DNA of 64,000 nucleotides, taken from Allium sativum (Eukaryota > Streptophyta > Magnoliopsida > Asparagales > Amaryllidaceae). The position numbers were made by a program, and so were the translations under genes. This document shows, one piece after another, positions 46,219 through 56,987 of this stretch. Positions within the stretch are counted from its first letter, which is position 1. The number at the start of each line of letters is the position of its first letter. The notes under the pieces are model-generated. The model was not told the DNA's origin and made no database searches. It saw only the letters and a list, made by a program, of their open reading frames with translations. The stretch spans positions 755,109,603 through 755,173,602 of the forward strand of contig CM060922.1 of NCBI GenBank assembly GCA_030737875.1. The letters are read 5' to 3'.

Positions 46219-46737
46219 TTCATGCACAATGACAACCCAATCTAATGATTGGGGATCCCAAGAAATAGGTTCGATGGGTAAAAACAAGTTGTGTAGTGAT
46301 AATGGTTGAACATGCTATTTTTATATACTAATGGCATGTATTCCTGATGTGATTAGAGAATGAGTTAATAAATACTCTTAATGAGATCCATACTCTATTT
46401 GGAGTGGAGCATCTGCCTCCAAGAGTAATCTTGATAGACTCACCTATGTGAACGTGAAAATGTAGTTGTTTCCTATGGAGTTTAGGGAAAACTTCTAGAG
46501 CATTCACTAAACTGGGATTAACGTGCATGGCCATAAACGCACAGGCTTATTTGATTACATTAAACAAAGGTTGTGTGTGATCTGATGTCAGTAATAGAAT
46601 TTAAGACTACTTGTCACTCTAGTAAAAAACTGAATCTTATCCACTATGCAAAGGTTCAAGTCGGAAGGTACCTTTGTTTGTGCACAACCTTGTGTTTTTT
46701 GAACTGCTTGAAAAAAAAAATTCAAGTGGGGAATTAT
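46219..46737 (+). other. C2 3' untranslated region and polypurine tract
   Basis: Non-coding. It ends with an A-rich run then AAGTGGGGAATTAT (46724-46737), a worn polypurine tract, immediately before the LTR start. Confidence 0.6.
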
Positions 46738-47432
46738 TGGAAACATTTTGTATATGTAGTGAATTTATTAAAATAATTACAATTACCAAGAATATATTGA
46801 AACGGAGCCGTTGAAAGTTATAATGGTAATACATATATCTGTGTGTGTGTGTGTGTGTTTATGAGCCATTATTATGATTGAGCAGTTACACTAGCACAAC
46901 AGTCATATATTTATGTGACTTTTTACCGAGTTGTTACAAAAGCAAACGATACCAAATACTACTATGAATGATTAAATTAAAACTTATTAACATTCATCAC
47001 TTTTGAAACGAATATAATTTACATGTTATAAATTGCAGCTTTTGGATCGTTTCTTTTATTTACTATGGTATTAATTGTGATCCAAATTTCCTCCCACTAA
47101 CTTAGCGAACATTACATTTTTGCATTATTGCTATATAGGAAATAGAATAGACAAAGAAAACCATAGAATAAATTTTTCACCTTCCTCTCACTTCAAAAGC
47201 CTCCTTATCTTCATTGGAAAAAATTCATTACAAAAAGAAAAGAGCAGTACATTTTTTTTATTTGAGTCAAATCAGGCTCAGTTCGTTTGTGCAAGCGAAT
47301 TGATATTGAAGAAGAGGTTGTTTTATCCTAGAGTTGGCAGTGAAAGGTACGTACTACTTCGCGCCATTGAGTAAATCGTCGAAACATCTTCAAGAGAACG
47401 ACTTTGTACATGACTCAGCCATTGTTTTTCTA
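46738..47432 (+). repeat. C2 3' LTR (695 bp)
   Basis: Begins TGGAAAC, ends TTTTTCTA. Holds a (TG)n microsatellite at about 46841-46858. Open stretches inside are not genes. Confidence 0.75.
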
Positions 47433-48800
47433 AAAGAAACTGTGCAACCACGATTAAATTCGATTGGATTTCTGCGAATTCCAACCGTGCAAAAACCTAT
47501 CTCATCAATGCAAACATGTAGAATGACTCTCTTGACATCTTATATGACCCCATGTCATTCGATCATCGAATCGTCGACGATCGCCGTTGAATCGTCAAAA
47601 ACCTAAAATGGAAGGTTGGGCAAGATCACACATTTCTAGGCAAACAGAACGAATCTAGAAATAAGACGTACATACCAATTCCATTCATTGTGAGCTTCCC
47701 TACGATATATATAGTATGATAAGGTTTGGTGACATCGGTTATATTTGATTCGATAATCACCATCAACGAGTGATTAAGGATTTCAGTATTTGGGGTTAAA
47801 AACTATAATTAAAGAAGAGATGGTGGCTGCTAGAGTTTCACAAAGACAATACGTATATCGACAATGATTGGGATATTAGGCCAAAGCGTAATGAACCCAA
47901 AATGTCCGTTTACATTGTCAAACCGAAGTACATCGTTCCACATATCAAAATATGCATTTTCGTTATTTTTAAATTTAATGGAACTATAAAACATAAAAAA
48001 ATCTGTTTAAATTTTAATGTTGCCAACAAATAAATTTCAAAACTAACACTCATGGCTACAATTTATCTACCACTAATTATTATTTTAAAATTCAAATTTA
48101 TTCTTATATTAAAAATAAAACATTCAGTTTTATTTTTTTTCAAGTTACTATTTTATTTACATTAACACTCCTTTTATATAACATAAAACATACATCTTCT
48201 GGTGCTAACTTGTTAATTACAAATTATATCTCTTATTATTTTAAATTAATATTCCACATCAAGTAAATTACAAATAAGTTCATATTCGAAATTATCATAG
48301 AATCAAATTTCATTCCATGAATTCAACAAAGATTATATATTACTAGTTTAATAGCTATTCCAAATACTAAAACTAAATTTATTCATAACACAAATTTAAC
48401 CAACAAAATTATAATTTTTATCAATTTTATTGAAAAAATTGTATTTTAGTTGTCAAGATAAAGGTCGTCACAAGAATGAAGGCGTTGTAATCGATACCAA
48501 TAAACTTGGAGCAACTGGATTTAACTGGGAGGCAAACCCCTGAACAAGAGCCTCAGATCAAAACCAATCCAAACCCCCGAATTGACATTGATCTGGTTCC
48601 GTTAGGGGGCATGCCCTCAGGTCACTTAGAAGTTAACTTGGAAGTTGATGGAGCTTAGGACCTAAGGGTTGAAAAAAGAAACTATGTGAAGGTGGAATAT
48701 GGATCTCAAGGCTAATATTAATAATATAGAGGGATGAATAATATTTCTTAATTATGTGAATCTTTTTGAACTTTTAATATAACTATATTTTAATTGATGT
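47433..48800. other. Unassigned AT-rich intergenic DNA
   Basis: Very AT-rich, particularly 47940-48440. A GC-richer patch at 48480-48720 has short open stretches without recognisable domains. I see no gene here. Confidence 0.35.
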
Positions 48801-49483
48801 AATTAGCAATCATAGAAACAGTCTTAGAAGCAAGATGTAGATAAAAGTAAATGAAGTAAAGTAAAAGGAGAGAACACATTAGGATTATTATAGTGGTTCA
48901 TAGGTGTTCTATATACAGTCTTGCATAAATCCTATACACTTTTCTGTTTAATTGGTAAATGCAAATACACACTCAGTTTCAAGGCTACGAGATTTTACAT
49001 CCATAATCTACAACCTTTTAGTAGCCACTTAAATTTTCGAGGCTATTAAGCACACCCAAAGTATTTACGGGCCGCAATCACACCCTTTTTTGGTAGTGCT
49101 TTTAGTTTAAAAGAGATTACAGACTCAGATATTTCGATCTATGATTATAATTGCTCCTATAACTCTGAACTTCACTCCGATCTTGAGACATTGATGACAG
49201 AATAGTGAAGAATTAAATTAGACTTAAATGGATTTGATGCTAGTTGAATTTCAATAGTATATTAGTATTTTCTTTAGAGAGCGAGAGAAGATAAAGAGGA
49301 GTGATGTAAAGAAGAAGTTTGTTATAAAACTCATTCATAAAGTCTAGTATTTATAGATGAATAAAACCATATCTATTCAGGAAAGGTTCTGACGAATTAA
49401 CACTTCTGCTAAACATTTAATTTTGAAAAACTGGCTAGTTCATTGACATACTTATCATGGATATGTCGACATATCATAGTGTA
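48801..49483 (-). mobile_element. Possible copia-type LTR fragment, minus strand
   Basis: Read on the minus strand there is a TATA box, CTATAAATACTAGAC, near 49360-49346, then a T/C-rich leader with CTCTTTATCTTCTCTCGC. Downstream, near 48900, is ACCTATGAACCACTATAATA, a layout common in plant copia LTRs ('GAACCACTATAAA'). No coding region or second LTR accompanies it. It is cut on its right by the family-B LTR start at 49484. Confidence 0.35.
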
Positions 49484-50861
49484 TGTAACAACCCGAAAAA
49501 TCAGAAACAATCTAGCAATTTTAATGAATTTTGAATATTTAAAATGATTTATTTCAAATAATAACGACTAAAAATTTATTTTGAATAGAATTAGAACGTA
49601 TATATTTATTTAAACCGAAGTTGGAATATAAATATTTATTTTAATTATAAAAGGAATTGAAAATGACGCGGTAGTTTGAAAGTTCGATTTCAAACTTCAA
49701 TTGAATGTACAGGATTCAAAATAAACCGGATTTTAGTGAAACCAAAAATATTAGAATCTGTTTGAAAATATATTTCTAATGAATCTGAAAAATTAAAATT
49801 TCATAGTGGGAATAAAAAGTTATGTCCAGTTGAAAATTCAGAATAGTCGCTATGGAAATATAGCCCTTAAAAATGACAATTTTGCAAACGGCCTCCGTTT
49901 TCGACGAGACCACTTTTATTGGACCCAGAATGTCAAATTATTGCTGGATTCCAAAATTCATAATTTTTGAATTTAATATGTGAGCGTGGCAAAAGAAAAC
50001 GTGTTTTGTCAATTTCAGTCAATTTGGATCGACCAGAAATTGGCCATTTTTCAAACGGACTCCAAATTCGATGAAATTAGTTTTTTAGGACCGTACGTCA
50101 AAACATAGCCAGATTTATTTTTCTGAAATTTTTGGAGGCAGTATGTGGCCCCGGTAAATTAAAATGTACGTTCACATTTAAATTTGAATGTTCTATATTT
50201 TAATTTAAATGAAAACTGATTGAATCAGTCGAATTGGCATACGGAACATATCCCATTGCGTTCGAAATGAGGGTAATTAGCTAGGGGTGACAGTCGTTGG
50301 GTTCAGTTTGGAGATGGAATGAAAATTTAACTTTTTGTAGAGATAAGAAAAGAAAATAATAATAAATATTTATATATTTATATACTTCCTCCCTCTTTTT
50401 ATTTCCTAAACCTAAATCAGAAAGCGCGCCTCCTTTCCAACCCGTCGCTCCCCCCGATTGGCCACCACCGCCCCCTACCAGCGTCGCACCCCCTCCCACC
50501 GCCTCCCTGCCTCTGGCGATCCCCTCCCACTTCTCTCTCCTCTCTCCTTCCTGTCTCCCTCTTTTAACAGCAAAACCGCCCCCAAATCAGCCAATACCCG
50601 CTGCCCTATCTGACGCCGCCCACGCTGGAGCAGACCGCTGCCGAGCCGACCTCCTCTCACGCCTCCATCCACCTCCAACGCGCGGTAGCAGCCCCCTCCC
50701 CCATTTCAAACTATAAGTTTTTTCTTCTCTATTTTTATTTAATAATTAAAAAAACAGTTTTAGATATACGTAGAGATAAGAGATTGATTTTTACAAGCAA
50801 AAAGATTTGATTTTTACTGGTGAAAAAGATTTGATTTTTAATGTACGAAAAGATTAGATTT

Positions 50862-51825
50862 GTGAAAATTAGGCTCACATCCCTAAAATGGAACTTAATT
50901 CACGCTACATCCAGTGAAAGTTTTAATGCATTTCCGGTCCCTATTTTAAGGTGCCGCCCAAAATTTTCATCCCCTTCCGCCTTGTCCCATGCCATGTTAC
51001 GTGTTTTTCCAATTCTGACCAAAAAAAAATGCGCCACACACTAAAAAAAAAAAAATTCTAAAATCTGGAAATAATCCCAGGAGTCCACGCAAATTAAATA
51101 AAAAAGTTGCATACTTCTGTGCAACTATTGCTTATAGTAGCATACATGTATGCATATATTTATATAGTGTATTTATGCTGAAAATCTGGACCAACATACG
51201 CATACATGTATGCAACTATTAGCAAATAACTGCATACATTTATGCATACAAAGTTGAACTGAGATTCACGTGTAACGAAAAGTTGCATGCATGGATGCAA
51301 CTATTCTGTATATATGCATGCATGTGTGCAACAATTTTAAAAGGGGCGACGACTTGCGGATATGCGCATGAGTGCATGCATTTATTCTGTACAAGAGCAT
51401 AAATGTGTGCAACAATATCTGAAAACGGCGAATGCTTTAAAAAACAGGCCAAATTTGAATATATGAATAAAAGGATGCATGTAATGCAGTTTAGCTACAT
51501 ACATGTATGCATTTATACTGCAGTTTGGGCGCAACACTGAAATATAAGCATGAATGTATGCAACTATTTACAAATAGGTGCATCTTTTGATGCAAAAACC
51601 TGCTGTTTCGCTGATTTTGTGTTATTTTGAGTTTTGAGGTGGTTTTTGATTGTTTTTCCACCTGAATTTTTTGGCGTGAAGGTGTTTTATTTAATAATGA
51701 ATTTTCGTGATTTTTTTTATATTTTTTATATGTTTTTGAAAAATAAGGACCTAATTTACAAAAAGTTTAGGACCGGATGTGAGCCTAATTTTGAAACATA
51801 ATAGGGACCTGTGACAAACGGACCC
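50862..51825. mobile_element. MULE-like MITE with 9-bp target duplication (964 bp)
   Basis: Flanked by ATTAGATTT at 50853-50861 and 51826-51834. An 18-bp perfect inverted repeat, with core TTAGGCTCACATCC, lies at 50865-50882 and 51775-51792; the right end extends about 33 bp beyond it. A 9-bp duplication is typical of Mutator-like elements. No transposase. The interior (51100-51600) is full of GCATACATGTATGC-type palindromes. It splits an ATGATTTTT repeat zone of the family-B LTR. Confidence 0.65.
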
Positions 51826-52806
51826 ATTAGATTTTTCATTATAGGAAAAATATGATTTTCATATATGTTAAGGCATCATGAAAATATGATTTCTTTAAAT
51901 TGAAATATACGATTTCATTGTATTGAAATATATGATTTCTTTGTAAATAGAAAATGTGATTTCTTTAGAAATAAAAAGTTAGATTTTTGAAAATAGAATG
52001 AAGTGATTTAAAAAAAATAGAATGAAGTGATTTTTAAAAAGAGAAAGGCGAGATTTTTCTTTGTAGAAAGGAGAGATTTTTATTTATAGAAAGGCAAGAT
52101 TTTTATTTATAGAAAAGTTTAGATTTTTAAACAAGGAAGGATTGGATTTTTAGAGATAAAAATACGATTTTAATACATATGAAAGCGAAATAAAAATCTG
52201 ATTTTTACTTGTATGGTTTTGAAATAAAAATATGATTTTTATAGTGTAAACATCCAAATGAAAATATGATTTTTATTATATGAAAAGCGATATAAAAATG
52301 TGATTTTTATATATATAGTAGCGTTGTTAAAAATATGATTTTTAATATAAACTATGTGAAACAGATGGCGATGAAACTAACTGGAAGCAAAACGGAATCC
52401 AGGCCGTTCAGAAATAAAGATGGAGGAGTGGAACCCACGGTGATAACTCTCTCACTGAATTCTTTGTACAGTTATTTATTTTATAACTGAATATATGAAT
52501 TACTTCTCGCCGTCCACAGACCATGGACAACTTGTTTGGTTGTATGTTTGGATTGATTTGTTTGTGTGAATTTGGTTTGTGATGTGGAATGGAAAATGAA
52601 AATATTCATGTGTTGAAATAAAAGATTTTATAGTTAAAAATATAATTTTTAACGTGTATATGGATAAAATAAACATTCATAAACAAATCGGACGATTTGT
52701 TTATGTGCACTCATTTATCTGATATTGATTGGGTCGATAAATTTTACACATCGCCCAACTGCACAAATAATAACAAGTATTTTTTGTTTGAAAACCCCAC
52801 ACGGGT

Positions 52807-52857
52807 ATTGGGATGATATTTGACATACACTGATCCCAATAATTAGTGATATGTCAA
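52807..52857 (+). other. Pseudoknot-like interleaved inverted repeats (copy 1)
   Basis: ATTGGGAT (52807) pairs with ATCCCAAT (52833); TTGACATA (52820) pairs with TATGTCAA (52850). The order is A-B-A'-B'. Same layout at 58867-58919 in the other family-B LTR. Confidence 0.6.
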
Positions 52858-54060
52858 TCGATGGGTTGATAGGCTGTGATGAGCGTTATTTATTTATTTT
52901 TAACGCATATACAGTTGTGTAATGCACTCTAGATGATGGTTGGCTGTGTTTGATTATTGTTGTGTACATGTGTGTATAAAATCCATATAAATAAAATTAT
53001 ATGGTAATTGACTGTCTGTTTCCAGTTCAAATTAACGTATATTTTAAAATAATATTCAGTGAATATTGAAATGTGAAGCCGTGTTAAGTAGTTAAACGTC
53101 ATTTTAACGCGAACAGGAATTTTGTTAATTTTATTCATTTTATAATGGATATCGAAAAGTGATTTCAAAATTTGATATTTTGAAAATATTATCATTTTAA
53201 TATTAAAATGATATGGAATATTCAAATTTGTTTTGAAATTTGAAATGGAATTGAAATCGTTTTAAAATGAATTTAAAACGAATTTATTATGGAATATTCA
53301 AATTTGTTTTGAAATTTGAAATGAAGTTGAAATCGTTTTCTTAAAACAATTTACAGAATACGTTTTAAAAGGGAAATCGACGAAATATATATATTATATA
53401 TATTTAGTGGCCTGATTAGAACGCGTCGCGCCGCGGTAGTTCACGAATTTCGACCATTGACTTCGAATTGATATTTTGGGAGATCCGACCGTCAGATTCT
53501 CCTAAAACTAGAACCGTTGGGTTCGTATCGAAAAGGGCTTTCTAATGAATACAAGAAATTTGAACTCTAACGGTTGGGTTTGTAATTATCTCTAAATAAA
53601 ATTTGAAAAAGGTCCTTGTAAGTGCAGTTCGATGACCGTTTATGGAAATCAACTGTACGGGACTTGATAAAATTATTAAAAATATTAATAATTTATGTAA
53701 AATCATAATAAATGATTTGGAAGGAGTTGGGATGAAAAATTCCATATTTGAAAAGATAAAAATATATTTTTATTGAAATGAACTAGTTATGAACTAGAAT
53801 TATAATCCAGTATTTTTAAATAAATAATTTGTATTTGAAATGGTTTTAAAATAACCAGAATTTCCATTATATGAATTGGAATGGATTTGAATCAAAATTA
53901 TCTACGGAATATTTCGACATTGGATTCTGTGATTATACGGACATTGTGGAGGAATTTGGAAGATATATATCGTTATTCCAACATGATATTTATAGATTTC
54001 AGAACTTGATATTGAACATAAGCCGATATATTTTCTATTCAGAGCCTTGTATTTAATATC

Positions 54061-54965
54061 AAATTGGATTTTGGGTTTGTCATGAATGGTGAATTCATTA
54101 ACACTATTCTTAAACCCAACTGAGAAAAGATATAAATATTTTATTAAGATTTAATGAAGCTTACCAATTAATTAACATTTAATTGGAATTAAATTGAAAT
54201 TGGTTTTTGGGTTTATCGTGGACGGTGTTTTAAATAACACTCGTTCTTTAACTCGATTAACAATGGAATGAGATTTTGGATTTGTCGCTAATGGTATCTT
54301 TAATAATACTGTTCTTAAACCCAATGGAGTTAAGAAAATTAGATACTAACTAGAGATTAGCTAAGTTGAATGGTTTTCTGGGTATTGATCTGATGTTGGT
54401 TTCGGCCTTCGGGATTAATACCTAGGGAATTGTTCTCTTGCTAATTTATGGTTAGAGACTGATGGGATGGGGTCTTCAATAACACTATTCTTAAACCCCG
54501 TGTAAAAACAATAAATCTTTTAATTAAGATGTAGAGAAGAATTACCAATTAATTAACATTTAATTGGATTTGAAATGGAATGTGAATTGGGTATATTGTG
54601 AACTGTGTTTTTAACGACCTTCGTTCTTTAACCCGATTTATAGTGAAATGAGATTTGGAACTTATAAATCTTTTTAATAAAGATTTAATGGAGATTTTCC
54701 AAAGTAAAGTTTTCCAATTTAATATATTGGAATGGAATGGAATCCGATTTGATAATAATCGAAGTGAGTTTTTGTGGAGGTAGACTGTTAACATATATGG
54801 TATTTAAAAGGCTTTGCCGTTATTCCATTTATATTATCGCTTGGATATGGAAGTTCATATTGATTATATATTGATCTGTATTCCGTGAAGGCTCCATTGT
54901 TAATGGAATGTGATTTTGGGTTTATCGTGAGTTGTGTTTTAAAGGACATTAGTCCTTTAACCCAG
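54061..54965 (+). repeat. Array of TGGGTTT/AAACCCA hairpins
   Basis: About six units of 100-180 bp, each with a TTGGGTTT-like arm, a TCGTGAA(C/T)GGTGTTTT-like middle, AACACTATTCTT and an AAACCCAA-like arm. First unit: 54071-54078 with 54112-54119, 8 bp perfect, with an inner TGAAT/ATTCA pair. The fourth has GGGGT/ACCCC and the sixth an extra AAAGGA/TCCTTT stem. Confidence 0.65.
54381..54440 (+). other. Motif shared with E2 LTR (CTGATGTTG-TTTCGG)
   Basis: GATCTGATGTTGGTTTCGG, CCTTCGGG, then GGGAATTGTTCTCTT matches E2 at 13557-13612 in order and spacing. Here it sits in a GGTATT/AATACC stem (54381-54386 and 54417-54422) with a C(TTCG)G tip. Confidence 0.6.
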
Positions 54966-55614
54966 TTAAAGATAAGATTAATTTCTTAACTTTGAATTAT
55001 CATTAAGTAATGATTTTGGGAAATTAAAAATGAATTAGAGTTTTAAAGAATCTTTTAAATAGATTAAAAGGTGAATTTGATAACTAAAATTATCAAATTC
55101 AAGAAATGATCAAGAATGGAGTATCACCAGTTTTGCTCCAAGCGATAGTTAAATCGTTAATTAGATTTGAACGTGAAATGGAATTAATTTTACCGATAAC
55201 ACCGTGGTGTTAGATATAAGGTATTACCATTTTTACTTCATGATATGAATAGGTTTGGATTGGGAAATTAAACAAATGATTACTTCGGTAAGGTTCGCTA
55301 ATCCCGACAAGTTTGGATAAACCTAAATTTGGTTTGAATTGATATCTAAAGGAAGATTAAAGAATAAATTTAAAGAATTTATCTTTGATAAAATTAATGG
55401 GAACCTTTCCCAAAGGAAATGAATATTTAAATAAAAAATATTCAGAATTGGAATGAGGCGTATGTTGTGTTTTTATAGCACTTGTTTATTTTATATGCAA
55501 GTTATTCAGAAAGACCGGGTTTGTCCCATTCAGAATAACTGAATCAGTGATGAGTCGACGATGAAGACGTCGGCTGAAGACCAGAGGTCTTCACATTTTT
55601 TGGATGATTACTGA

Positions 55615-55996
55615 TGAAACGACCCGAACTTCCCCGCGAAGGAAAGCCCGGATTGAGTTAAGGACATGACGAATCAGAACACAAACAGAAGAACATTTCA
55701 TTGCTTATTACAACAATTTACATCAGAGTGCAAGAGTATACAGAGTATGAACAAATAATATACATTTGATAAATATCTGAGATTTACAGTGCAACGGAAA
55801 ATAATACAAAACAGAACTGGAAGAGATACACGGATACAGAGCTTTCTGAATATCGTTCCAGCTATAAACCAGGATCCTGTGAATATAAATCTGCAAAACC
55901 AAAAATACTAGCTGCTCGTGTGGAAAATAGGGGCACCCAGGGTTTAGGTTAAAACAATAAACTCTAGGTCAGTCATGTGACTGGTGTGAGAACCAA
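55615..55996 (-). repeat. Inverted family-B LTR 3' end
   Basis: Reverse complement of 59867-60248: starts TGAAACGACCCGAACTTCC against GGAAGTTCGAGTCGTTTCA at the other end. Similarity ends at GTGTGAGAAC near 55996. Forms, with 59867-60248, a 380-bp inverted pair around 3.9 kb. Confidence 0.85.
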
Positions 55997-56973
55997 AACT
56001 AGATAGGATATACTATAGTGATTTGGCATCAAAAATGTGATCTTTGGCTATATAAAAATTATAAATTTGAAACGTTTATCAACTAATTGATTGCTGGTTG
56101 TATTGTTTGATTAATTAAAATTTTGAACCATTAAGCCACATTGTATCAAATATTGAACTGAATTGAAATTTTATTGCATTTGCCTATATATACATGCATA
56201 TACATCGAGCAGGTAAATGGATTTGCTGTTGAGTAAAGAATTTATTTGCATGCCCGACAAATAGGTAAACCTTGATGAGTTGGCTGCGCAATTTTATTAT
56301 TATATAAACTCCTGTGAATGCCAATGGATGCGGAGTGTTGGTTGTTCTGTGTGAAATTATAAATGTCGCCATAGGATAGTAACAATTAATTTTTAACTAC
56401 ACTACATGGCATATTGCGAGAATGTAGCATACTCTATCATATACCACATAAGCCTTTTAGCTTATGTGACGAGGTTGAAGATTTACCATACAAGCGAAAG
56501 GCTTGTATGGCGATGACTATATTTCAGGTTGAACTGAAGACTGATATGGACTATATAAAATGTAATGGTAAATTGCCAGATTAATAAAAACCCCACACGG
56601 GTCTGGAGTAGACAATAATCACGTCTCTCTAGTCATTATAGCACAAAAACTATTTACAGGGTGACGAGAATTTATTCTCTGGAGTTATGATCTATACACA
56701 CTCCCCTGTGGACACAAGAATATATCACTAAAAATATGTGTATGCTTTTTAGGATTTATTGGGTGCCTAATACGGCCCAATAAATTTCCAAACCCCTTCC
56801 CGTACAAAGGAGGTTATGGTGAAATTTTTCGAAAATTTAGGGTGTTAGCCAAATTTTTGAAAAATTAGAAATTCCTAGAAACTGAAAAGTTGAAGAATTA
56901 AAGCCGGAATGAAAGTTGAGTTGATTAGTTAAACAAATTTCAGCTCCGTTCCTTTTCGTGGAAAAAAAGATTT
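55997..56973. other. Non-coding, hairpin-rich DNA before a polypurine tract
   Basis: No gene. Several perfect hairpins: CCATACAAGC/GCTTGTATGG (10 bp, loop GAAAG) near 56490, CATAAGC/GCTTATG near 56450, ATTTATTGGG/CCCAATAAAT (10 bp) near 56757-56789. By position it is the end of an internal region of a family-B element. Confidence 0.5.
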
Positions 56974-56987
56974 TAAGTGGGGGAGAT
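56974..56987 (+). other. Family-B polypurine tract
   Basis: AAGTGGGGGAGAT directly before an LTR start (TGTAACAATCCGG). Marks the following LTR as a 3' LTR. Confidence 0.7.

Larger units (their letters stand above)
41913..47432 (+). mobile_element. C2, decayed plus-strand Ty1/copia element
   Basis: LTRs 41913-42594 and 46738-47432 start TG(G)AAAC and end TTTTTCCA / TTTTTCTA, a short inverted match. They diverge visibly with indels, so the insertion is old. Between them lie gag, protease, integrase, RT and RNase H relics in copia order, with many stops and a deletion inside RT. A polypurine-like AAGTGGGGAATTAT lies before the 3' LTR. The flanks (CGGTG and AAAGA) do not match, so no target duplication is recognisable. 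Confidence 0.82.
49484..53055 (+). mobile_element. Family-B LTR copy, 5' portion
   Basis: Starts TGTAACAACCCG and aligns with 56988-59110: start to 50400 with 56988-57880, 52440-52560 with 58490-58600, and 52680-53055 with 58740-59110. It contains TATA-like sequence near 50370-50384, a GC-rich C/T-rich leader segment 50395-50700 (open stretches there are compositional), repeats of the word ATGATTTTT around 50750-50860 and 51826-52360, and a nested MITE. The LTR 3' end seen at 60248 is not found in this copy. Confidence 0.65.
53056..55614 (+). mobile_element. Family-B-related LTR DNA, no coding region
   Basis: 53440-53560 carries GATCCGACCGTC and AACGGTTGGGTT words also found at 5990-6110 in the solo LTR. 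53540-53760 is repeated at 60345-60546 in the same direction, and 53872-53970 at 60249-60345 in the opposite direction. 54061-54965 is a hairpin array. All open stretches are short and repetitive; I see no gene. Confidence 0.5.

Noticed and set aside
50281..50678. Gly/Arg-rich open frames on the minus strand
   Set aside because: Compositional: the opposite strand is a C/T-rich leader of the family-B LTR.
54381..54440. CTGATG words suggested a hammerhead ribozyme like those of plant retrozymes
   Set aside because: The required GAAA block and a cleavage site after a three-stem core are absent on both strands; I also saw no such core in the 105-nt modules.
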